Below are positions 26,301 through 34,445 of a stretch of DNA of 64,000 nt, piece by piece. The DNA comes from Plumapathes pennacea (lineage: Eukaryota > Cnidaria > Anthozoa > Antipatharia > Myriopathidae). A model generated the notes under the pieces. The model saw only the letters and a program-made list of their open reading frames with translations. It ran no database searches and was not told the DNA's origin. Each line of letters starts with the position of its first letter. Within the stretch, counting starts at the first letter, position 1. The translations under genes and the position numbers were made by a program. The DNA lies in NCBI GenBank assembly GCA_964036295.1, contig OZ038471.1, positions 14,278,184-14,342,183 of the forward strand, written 5' to 3'.

Positions 26301-27100
26301 TTGGTACTTTATAATTTTCAAAATTTCTTGTATCCCTCAAAATTATTTTTTCCAAGAGATTTTACAAAACGTTGGGCAAGCTAAAGAGACGTGCGAGGAA
26401 AGAATTCGCGTTTAAATCGGTCACGTTTCGGCCAAATTATAACCAAATTTGTATTCCCCTCCACTCTAAGCTCTTATAGCTCAGGAACGCATAAAATCAG
26501 CTCATTAACGCGCCAAAGTCCGTTCTGCACCTCTATGCAGCGCCGCTCACAAGTAACCTCAAGAACGCAGAATTTCATGGAAGAATACTATTGATATTCT
26601 AAGTGAATGACAGAAGTTTTACGTCTGTTGCTTCCGTACAAGAAGAGTAGTGCGCAAAATTGTTCTAACTACCCAATTGAAAATAGCGAATAGTTCGTTT
26701 CTCGCTCAATTCTTTGCCGACAAACTGATTGTCATTCATTAAGCGTCTTATAGGTGTTCTTTCCTGAAAGTCTGCGCTCTTGTGGTTTCCTGTGAGTGGC
26801 GCTACATACTAGAGAAAGCGTACACTTAAAAGAAACTTGCGTAATATTATGTAAATGTGAGCTATAAGAGCTTACTATGGAGCGAAAGTAGATTGATTAT
26901 ATCTCGGCGGAAACTTGACCTTTTTAATCGTGGTTTCTTTCCTTGTGTACATCGTTGAGAGATACATCTTTCCTGTAAAGCACTTTGCATGAGACGTACT
27001 GAGAGCTTCAGAAACAACGATTGTTTTTTAGAACAATAGGAATTCGATAATAAGGTAGCTGGAGGGTCAAAAATTTTGGTACTTTATAATTTTCAAAATT
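11400..27100. repeat. Super-repeat: two blocks related by a 10,239-bp (13-monomer) period
   Basis: Monomers starting at 11461, 12236, 13011, 13786, 14561, 15336 and 16152 correspond one to one, at exactly +10,239 bp, to 21700, 22475, 23250, 24025, 24800, 25575 and 26391. Shared private variants confirm this. Examples are AACATCAAGAACGCAGAAC (13175/23414), GGCGTTACATACTAG (13420/23659), CTTACTTTGGAGCG (13494/23733) and AAATTACTTTTTCC (15287/25526), plus the 41-bp segment in the same monomer. The correspondence begins between about 11,100 and 11,413 and fades at about 26,900-27,170. Confidence 0.85.
15336..21699. repeat. Higher-order repeat: 1,591-bp dimer (816+775), four copies
   Basis: Monomer lengths alternate strictly 816, 775, 816, 775 over eight monomers, so the true period is 1,591 bp (starts 15336, 16927, 18518, 20109, next at 21700). 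The 816-bp members share GAGTGAAGCTACATAGTAGAG and ATTGATTTTTCAAAC, while the 775-bp members share GAGTGGCGCTACATACTAGAG and ATTGTTTTTTAGAAC. This is a classical dimeric higher-order repeat. Confidence 0.92.
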
Positions 27101-30091
27101 TCTTGTATCCCTCAAAATTATTTTTTCCAAGAGATTTTACAAAACGTTGGGCAAGCTAAAGAGACGTGCGAGGAAAGAATCCGCGATTAAATCGGTCACC
27201 TTTGGGCCAAATTATAACCAAATTTGTATTCCCCTCCACTCTAAGCTCTTATAGCTCAGGAACGCATAAAATCAGCTCATTAACGCGCCAAAGTCCGTTC
27301 TGCACCTCTATGCAGCGCCGCTCACAAGTAACCTCAAGAACGCAGAATTTCATGGAAGAATACTATTGATATTCTAAGTGAATGACAGAAGTTTTACGTC
27401 TGTTGCTTCCGTACAAGAAGAGTAGTGCGCAAAATTGTTCTAACTACCCAATTGAAAATAGCGAATAGTTCGTTTCTCGCTCAATTCTTTGCCGACAAAC
27501 TGATTGTCATTCATTAAGCGTCTTATAGGTGTTCTTTCCTGAAAGTCTGCGCTCTTGTGGTTTCCTGTGAGTGGCGCTACATACTAGAGAAAGCGTACAC
27601 TTAAAAGAAACTTGCGTAATATTATGTAAATGTGAGCTATAAGAGCTTACTATGGAGCGAAAGTAGATTGATTATATCTCGGCGGAAACTTGACCTTTTT
27701 AATCGTGGTTTCTTTCCTTGCGTACATCGTTGAGAGATACATCTTTCCTGTAAAGCACTTTGCATGAGACGTACTGAGAGTTTCAGAAACAACGATTGTT
27801 TTTTAGAACAATAGGAATTCGGTAATAAGGTAGCTTGAGGGTCAAAAATTTTGGTACTTTATAATTTTCAAACTTTCTTGTATCCCTCAAAATTATTTTT
27901 TCCAAGAGATTTTACAAAACGTTGGGCAAGCTAAAGAGACGTGCGAGGAAAGAATCCGCGATTAAATCGGTCACGTTTCGGCCAAATTATAACCAAATTT
28001 GTATTCCCCTCCACTCTAAGCTCTTATAGCTCAGGAACGCATAAAATCAGCTCATTAACGCGCCAAAGTCCGTTCTGCACCTCTATGCAGCGCCGCTCAC
28101 AAGTAACCTCAAGAACGCAGAATTTCATGGAAGAATACTATTGATATTCTAAGTGAATGACAGAAGTTTTACGTCTGTTGCTTCCGTACAAGAAGAGTAG
28201 TGCGCAAAATTGTTCTAACTACCCAATTGAAAATAGCGAATAGTTCGTTTCTCGCTCAATTCTTTGCCGACAAACTGATTGTCATTCATTAAGCGTCTTA
28301 TAGGTGTTCTTTCCTGAAAGTCTGCGCTCTTGTGGTTTCCTGTGAGTGAAGCTACATACTAGAGAAAGCGTACACTTAAAAGAAACTTGCGTAATATTAT
28401 GTAAATGTGAGCTATAAGAGCTTACTATGGAGCGAAAGTAGATTGATTATATCTCGGTGGAAACTTGACCTTTTTAATAGTGGTTTCTTTCCTTGTGTAC
28501 ATCGTTGAGAGATACATCTTTCCTGTAAAGCACTTTGCATGAGACGTACTGAGAGCTTCAGAAACAACGATTGTCTTTTAGAACAATAGGAATTCGATAA
28601 TAAGGTAGCTGGAGGGTCAAAAATTTTGGTACTTTATAATTTTCAAAATTTCTTGTATCCCTCAAAATTATTTTTTCCAAGAGATTTTACAAAACGTTGG
28701 GCAAGCTAAAGAGACGTGCGAGGAAAGAATCCGCGATTAAATCGGTCACGTTTCGGCCAAATTATAACCAAATTTGTATTCCCCTCCACTCTAAGCTCTT
28801 ATAGCTCAGGAACGCATAAAATCAGCTCATTAACGCGCCAAAGTCCGTGCTGCACCTCTATGCAGCGCCGCTCACAAGTAACCTCAAGAACGCAGAATTT
28901 CATGGAAGAATACTATTGATATTCTAAGTGAATGACAGAAGTTTTACGTCTGTTGCTTCCGTACAAGAAGAGTAGTGCGCAAAATTGTTCTAACTACCCA
29001 ATTGAAAATAGCGAATAGTTCGTTTCTCGCTCAATTCTTTGCCGACAAACTGATTGTCATTCATTAAGCGTCTTATAGGTGTTCTTTCCTGAAAGTCTGC
29101 GCTCTTGTGGTTTCCTGTGAGTGGCGCTACATACTAGAGAAAGCGTACACTTAAAAGAAACTTGCGTAATATTATGTAAATGTGAGCTATAAGAGCTTAC
29201 TATGGAGCGAAAGTAGATTGATTATATCTCGGTGGAAACTTGACCTTTTTAATAGTGGTTTCTTTCCTTGTGTACATCGTTGAGAGATACATCTTTCCTG
29301 TGAAGCACTTTGCATGAGACGTACTGAGAGCTTCAGAAACAACGACTGTTTTTTAGAACAATAGGAATTCGATAATAAGGTAGCTGGAGGGTCAAAAATT
29401 TTGGTACTTTATAATTTTCAAAATTTCTTGTATCCCTCAAAATTATTTTTTCCAAGAGATTTTACAAAACGTTGGGCAAGCTAAAGAGACGTGCGAGGAA
29501 AGATTCCGCGATTAAATCGGTCACCTTTGGGCCAAATTATAACCAAATTTGTATTCCCCTCCACTCTAAGCTCTTATAGCTCAGGAACGCATAAAATCAG
29601 CTCATTAACGCGCCAAAGTCCGTGCTGCACCTCTATGCAGCGCCGCTCACAAGTAACCTCAAGAACGCAGAATTTCATGGAAGAATACTATTGATATTCT
29701 AAGTGAATGACAGAAGTTTTACGTCTGTTGCTTCTGAACAAGAAGAGTAGTGCGCAAAATTGTTCTAACTACCCAATTGAAAATAGCGAATAGTTCGTTT
29801 CTCGCTCAATTCTTTGCCGACAAACTGATTGTCATTCATTAAGCGTCTTATAGGTATTCTTTCCTGAAAGTCTGCGCTCTTGTGGTTTCCTGTGAGTGGC
29901 GCTACATAGTAGAGGAAACGTACACTTAAAAGAAACTTGCGTAATATTATGTAAATGTGAGCTATAAGAGCTTACTATGGAGCGAAAGTAGATTGATTAT
30001 ATCTCGGCGGAAACTTGACCTTTTTAATCGTGGTTTCTTTCCTTGTGTACATCGTTGAGAGATACATCTTTCCTGTAAAGCACTTTGCATA

Positions 30092-30650
30092 AGACTATCA
30101 GAAGACTTTTCGCAATACATTTGCTTTATCGATCTTCATCCGTTGCCGAGATATTGGAGCTTAAATTTGGCGATTTTGCTCGAAAGGTGTGATGTTTTAA
30201 TTAGCGCATGATTTGCTCTAATTTGCTCTAATTTCGCACGAAGCGCGGGCTAAAAGTTTACAAAAACTATGCAGAAACCGTCGGCATAGTCCCACGAACG
30301 TTTCCTGAAAGTTTCGAGCGATTCTGAGAAGGTCGAAAAATGGCCGGATTTTGACAAAATACTAAGGCTATAGCACAGGTTTTTTTGTCAAAAATTGAAA
30401 ACCCTTGAAACTTTCAGGAAACTTTCTTTGGACTATAAGAAGACTTTTCGCAATACATTTGCTTTATCGATCTTCATCCGTTGCCGAGATATTGCAGCTT
30501 AAATTTGGCGATTTTGCTCGAAAGGTGTGATGTTTTAATTAGCGCATGATTTGCTCTAATTTGCTCTAATTTCGCACGACGCGCGGGCTAAAAGTTTAGA
30601 AAAACTATGCAAAAACTGTCGGCATAGTCCCACAAACGTTTCTTGAATAC
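30092..30650. repeat. Right flanking tandem repeat, same family as 1-760
   Basis: After the satellite stops at CACTTTGCAT, the flanking family resumes mid-unit (GAAGACTTTTCGCAATACAT). It then runs for nearly two units (TTTCCTGAAAGTTTCG at 30301, decayed TTTCTTGAATAC at 30639). Compared with a complete flanking unit, about 75 bp around the hairpin loop is absent between the left and right breakpoints. This makes the satellite look like an insertion into, or replacement within, an older repeat array. Confidence 0.85.
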
Positions 30651-31130
30651 ACACCAACGACCATCGAAGATATGAAAATGACCCGCTGATTTGTCACGTT
30701 TGGGTTTATTTCTTGGTCGAAGAATGGTCAATTGAAAATGATTACATAATTGCTCAACACAATATATTTACGAAGAGGTTTAAGGGGCCGATCAGTGACT
30801 AGGAACAAATGGTAATGAACGATTTGGGAGATACGTACCAACGTTTCCGGGCAGTACGAGATTGATTTGACTAGGATCCTTAAGGTAATTCCGTTCAATG
30901 TAGTGGACACGACGCGATCACGAAAACAACAACCTTTTTCTCAATTAGCGAAAACCTATTAACTGATTGAGAAATATCAACGGGAGGTATGAAGAGGAAA
31001 TCGCTAACAGTTAGAAAAGTAAAAGTTTCTGTACTCAAAGTACAAGACTCTAAACTCTAAGTAAGTCTTTTTTTGTTGGACAGAACTGCACCACTTGATG
31101 AGCTGCCGCCGCTGCTGTAAAGAAACAGAG
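30651..31130. other. No gene seen
   Basis: Low-complexity, AT-rich unique-looking sequence. Short open frames exist on both strands, but none resembles a protein family and no exon with convincing splice sites was found. Confidence 0.5.
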
Positions 31131-31362
31131 TCATTGATAAACTCAGTTAGAACTTTCATATTTGAGTGGTTACACGTTTGGGTTTCGTTTGACAGTAGTG
31201 AACTCTGCTATCAGAATGCACTCGTTGAGAAATTTCATTTGAATTGTGACACCTTTAGGTTTCATTTAACAGTTCAGGAGTTGAAGTGAACACTGTTTTT
31301 AGAATGTACTCATTGAGAGCGTTTATTAGAGTGAGGTTTAAATTGACAGTTCAGGAGTTTTC
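31131..31362. repeat. Short divergent tandem repeats (about 80-90 bp), cluster 1
   Basis: About three diverged units share the motifs TCATTGAGA, TTTCATTTGA, CACCTTTAGGTTTCATTT and ACAGTTCAGGAGTTGAAG, ending in GTGAACACTG and AGAATGTACTCATT. The same family forms a second cluster at about 45,187-45,512, and a single diverged unit lies at about 57,176. No coding potential is evident. Confidence 0.7.
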
Positions 31363-31383
31363 TAGGTCGAGTCAAATGCAATA

Positions 31384-31787
31384 CAATCAACTCTCTCTAA
31401 AGCGGACATCTGTTCAAGGCAGACAGCATACGGATTTGATCCTTGCCAATTTTGACTTCTTTCTCTGTAACTGAACTCTCTCTAAGGCGGAAACTATATC
31501 TAGTCCCGAAGGTGTCCGCCTTTAAGAGAGATTGCTGTACATTAACAATGCGAAAACCATCAACTCCAATTCCACTTGACACTCTTATTGGCATGTTTTA
31601 ATATTATGATATCCCCAAGTTTCTAAGGGCGGGTTCGATTGGGTTTACAGTAAACTCTCTCTCTCTGAGGCGGACACCCTCGGTACTAGATTTAGTGTCC
31701 GCATTGGAGAGAGTTCAGTTACAGAGAAACAAGTGAAAATTGGCAAGGACCAAATCTGCATGCTGTCCGCTTAGAGAAAGTTGACTG
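31384..31787. mobile_element. pogo/Tigger-like MITE (404 bp) with TA target-site duplication
   Basis: The ends CAATCAACTCTCTCTAAAGC and the reverse complement of GCTTAGAGAAAGTTGACTG form terminal inverted repeats. Inverted homology extends about 100 bp inward on each side (left arm to about 31,488, right arm from about 31,710). Each end is flanked by TA (31382-31383 and 31788-31789). A second inner pair of GGCGGACAC-type motifs sits around 31,480-31,700. CAGT-type termini with TA duplication are typical of Tc1/mariner-pogo elements. There is no transposase, so it is non-autonomous. Confidence 0.8.
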
Positions 31788-32337
31788 TATTCCGGGAAAG
31801 GAATAGAAGTCGTGATCAGTAGAATTCTTTGGTTTGGAGCTGACTTGGTTAGAAATGCATCGAGAGCTGTAGTTCAAAATACCAGTGTGGACACAATTTT
31901 CAAACAAAATCTCTCCCGCAACAAGCAACACTTTGGGTCATTTTAGCTATATTCCTATTCCGGAACAGACTCAATCAAACGCGCCCTAGCCTGTATACTC
32001 TTTTACGACTCGTGAATTCATTAGGCAGGTCGTACGATCCTTACGGACGGACAACTCACTTCAACGAGTCAATACAAGTCGACTATATTAGACCACCCTC
32101 CTTAGTCACAAGTAATTGTTGAAGATGAAAATTGTTAGTACCCCGCCCGGCCAACACTAAGAGCTGCCTATCATTCCAAAACCAACCAAAGTGGCGATAA
32201 CCTGCGGTCATGCGCATTAGCTTCTATTGTAAACCCAACATGGCCGCAATGTATGTGGATTCCAATTCTCTAGACCTCAGTTCATAGCATCAAAAGCAAG
32301 ACAATGAACACTACACAAACACAAGAACGTCGCTTAC
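31788..32337. other. No gene seen
   Basis: Unique-looking sequence on the downstream side of the Argonaute remnant. I looked here for the exon expected to follow (the conserved stretch after YLCS) on the minus strand and did not find it. The word CACTAAGAGCTGCC at about 32,155 recurs at about 32,504, which suggests a small local duplication. Confidence 0.4.
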
Positions 32338-32407
32338 TTGACTGCCAGCTACAGAGATAGAAGTCGAACTCGGTTGGGTGTGTCACGCCAGTATCAACTG
32401 TAGTGCC

Positions 32408-32427
32408 GGGGGGGGGGGGGGGGGGGG
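32408..32427. repeat. Poly-G run (20 bases) inside the Argonaute-like exon
   Basis: Twenty guanines on the plus strand sit exactly where the coding strand should encode the P-A-G of the conserved NxPAGTTVD segment. The length puts the two sides of the exon one base out of frame. Homopolymers of this size are prone to both replication slippage and sequencing error. Confidence 0.9.
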
Positions 32428-32813
32428 ACATTTCCACCTTTTCCACACTGAAACAACAACAACAACAACAACAACACGACAATGATAAAACGCACACAAA
32501 TGGACACTAAGAGCTGCCAATAACACTTTCGTGGTCAATTGTTAAGTACTCGTGTGCCTAGTCTCGACGTCTGAAAATTAACTTACCCAATGACCAGAGC
32601 ATTGCTTAAATTCAAACCAAAGTTCTTTATATGTTTCAGTCGCTCCGGACTGGGTGCCAGTCTGAATCCGATCACTGACCCTGGTCAACCCGTCTTCAGT
32701 CGATCTTCTGTAAGACGCGTTTACACGAAGAAAGCTCTTTTCAAAGGCTTACAGAAGATTGGCTGGCCCGGTTCTCATGACATCGCATAATCGTTTTTCA
32801 GTGTTTCACTCAC

Positions 32814-32974
32814 CGATACCGATAACTCGGCAAACCCGGGCCAGCCTGCCTCGTGTATTCAGGTAGTCCAACTCCGAGTGATAATTCCACAGACAAGTTC
32901 CGAAGGGACTGCCATCTCCGTAAACTATAACCACAATTGAGAATCCCACAACCAAGATCCAAATGAACTTCTCT
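32814..32974 (-). other. Possible orphan exon with a hydrophobic segment, not recognised
   Basis: A 161-bp stretch lies between a good acceptor (CCTGTGCAG) and a donor (CGGTGAGTG) on the minus strand. It has an open frame whose start (EKFIWILVVGFSIVVIVYG) could be a membrane helix, followed by a polar stretch with two cysteines. It falls between the two Argonaute-like exons but is not Argonaute in any frame I tried. It may be chance; no other exon of the same gene is evident. Confidence 0.2.
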
Positions 32975-33219
32975 CTGCACAGGACCGAACAAGAGCCCGG
33001 CACGAGACAAAGGAGATGTAATCACGAATATACTTAGGAGTTTGATGAGTAAACGCTGTTAAACTCTAGATGCAGTCTACTTCAACTCACATGTTTAAAT
33101 TGTCCTTCGCTGACACCGTCGCAGTAAAATATAATTCTCTGAGGCTTGTGTCGCGTCGATTTGTAGAACTGTACCAGCAGCTCACGCACCATGGCAGCCA
33201 GCTCGCCGATTATCTCCTG

Positions 33220-33310
33220 GAAAGAAATAAAACAAACAAACAAACAAAAAAACAAAAAACAAAAAAGCAAAAAACAAAGAAAACAAACAAACAAACAAAC
33301 ACAAACACAA
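33220..33310. repeat. A-rich low-complexity tract (AAAC)n
   Basis: Runs of AAAC/AAAAAC units directly upstream (in coding sense) of the Argonaute-like exon. The tract contributes a pyrimidine-rich stretch on the minus strand next to the acceptor. Confidence 0.8.
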
Positions 33311-33578
33311 AATTAATAACCGATTATATCCTGACACAAAAAAGGACGAACGATTTGTTGATCACAGAAAAGCGCCGAGAAACAGCAGTCTAACGAGCAG
33401 CACAAATAAAGAAGTAAAAACATTGACTTTATGACCTGGAGGAAGGCGCTTGAAGCAGCAGTCAAACGAGGGGCACGCAACTCAAATAAAGTTAATACGT
33501 GAAGAAGTGTTTTTGACGCATGCGTGCATCGGTGTTGATGTATGTCTGTCAATTTTACACCACGTATGTATTGTACTT

Positions 33579-33677
33579 AATAAATTTCCACTGGTTTGCC
33601 GTAGTGTGGACTCTTAGTTACCACGATTTACGTCATCACATGGTCAAAATGTTGTGGACTCACGAGGCGCTTCGCCA
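33579..33677. mobile_element. MITE family 2, left half only
   Basis: Begins TAAATTTCCACTGGTTTGCC and ends at the loop side (GACTCACGAGGCGC). The complete palindromic copy at 55,718-55,903 shows this to be one arm of a hairpin element. The second arm is missing here. Confidence 0.75.
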
Positions 33678-34435
33678 GAGTAGATTTGCAGCTGTAAACC
33701 CTGTCAGACGGTTCTTTGTGGCACGAAAATGTCTGCCAATATCTCACCTGCCATTTGACAAATTTAAACGCTAAATCTCTCCTCGGGTAGCTGTATTCCT
33801 AACGATTCTTAGGTCTAGCGCTCTAAAGCGAGAAATACGGTGAATTGTGTGAAGGGGCGTATTTTTAAGGAATGAATTGGCGTTTTAGATCTGTCAAACA
33901 GCACGCGATAAATCGGTGAGGTTCCGTCCGCCCCACTCTGTTTCTATATATTAAATCTCATAACAGTATAGAGAAAGCGTATTTTGTGCGATGTCTTGCC
34001 TTCTTTTTTACTTTTTTGCCTTTTACAATAGCTTTTATTACCCTTAAGTACATACAGGTATTATCAATCAGAAGTAATATGGTACTATATTTAGGTAATT
34101 GTAGCCCAGAATAACTAAAAAGCTAATCGAGCTGGGCCACTTAAATAGGTTCTATTTGATCGTTTAAATTGGCACTCTATTGTTGATTTCCAGGCTGGAA
34201 AACATAAAGGATTAGTTTTACGGCAAAAGCCTGTCCTTGATAAGAATAGTACGCGATCTTTGTATCAGCGCTAAGAAAAATATCATATACAAAAGAGAAC
34301 TTGGCTTTTTTTTCATACCCTGTTCAAACGGAATCTGGTTGAATTATCAAATCCTGCTACGCCACTCATACGTTTCTTCCTAAAAGGTTGGGAGAATCTG
34401 CATTTTCAGTTTAGGAGTAAGAAGCTTAATAATTT
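33678..34435. other. Spacer downstream of the SLC7 gene, no gene seen
   Basis: AT-rich sequence 3' of the minus-strand transporter. No exon-like open frame with splice sites and no recognisable repeat other than the MITE half to its left. Confidence 0.5.
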
Positions 34436-34445
34436 TTTATTTATT
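34436..34445 (-). promoter_or_regulatory. Poly(A) signals overlapping the SLC7 stop codon
   Basis: The coding end reads ACC AAT AAA TAA, giving two overlapping AATAAA hexamers (34445-34440 and 34441-34436). The second includes the stop codon. If used, the transcript would have a 3' UTR of only a few tens of bases. Copies 2 and 3 also have AATAAA at or just after the stop. Confidence 0.5.

Larger units (their letters stand above)
761..30091. repeat. 29.3-kb satellite array, monomers of 775 and 816 bp
   Basis: About 37 monomers are repeated head to tail with very high identity. The landmark GTGCGAGGAAAGAAT occurs at 1225, 2041, 2816, 3591, 4407, 5180, 5955, 6730, 7546, 8320, 9136, 9911, 10686, 11461, 12236, 13011, 13786, 14561, 15336, 16152, 16927, 17743, 18518, 19334, 20109, 20925, 21700, 22475, 23250, 24025, 24800, 25575, 26391, 27166, 27941, 28716 and 29491. 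Spacing is 775 bp (rarely 773-774) or 816 bp. The 816-bp form carries 41 extra bases (GAGCGCCCGAAACATTGAAC and on) after CCCAATTGA. I find no tRNA, 5S rRNA or spliceosomal snRNA signature in the unit. The left end starts at CTCGCTCAATTCTTTGCC and the right end stops after CACTTTGCAT. Chromosomal position (centromeric, heterochromatic or other) cannot be read from the sequence. Confidence 0.97.
32338..33216 (-). pseudogene. Argonaute (PIWI domain) remnant, two exons
   Basis: Exon A (33,216 down to 33,091; 42 codons) reads [17 protein letters not shown] then [17 protein letters not shown] and VSEGQFKH. This is the RNase H-like core of Argonaute PIWI domains, where the usual motif is [11 protein letters not shown]; the aspartate of the catalytic triad is kept. 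It has an acceptor (TTTCCAG) and donor (GTGAGT). Exon B (32,447 down to 32,338) starts CGKGGNVP, is interrupted by a run of 20 cytosines on the coding strand, then continues GTTVDTGVTHPTEFDFYLCS, again a canonical Argonaute stretch. The cytosine run shifts the frame by one, and the segment after YLCS is abnormal. The exon that should lie between them (the LHHELLAIREAC region) and all other exons are absent nearby. I call it a degraded duplicate. An assembly error in the homopolymer could exaggerate the damage, but the missing exon argues for decay. Confidence 0.8.

Noticed and set aside
1225-29694. 37 copies of a 67-residue protein gene in tandem
   Set aside because: The frame starts at GTG with no ATG, has no family resemblance, and its conservation is explained by monomer identity.
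761-30091. Tandem array of 5S rRNA, U snRNA, tRNA or histone genes
   Set aside because: No internal promoter boxes, Sm site, snRNA core words or histone frames were found in the monomer on either strand.
761-30091. CRISPR-like array
   Set aside because: Repeat unit is 775/816 bp with no spacer pattern, and the DNA is eukaryotic.
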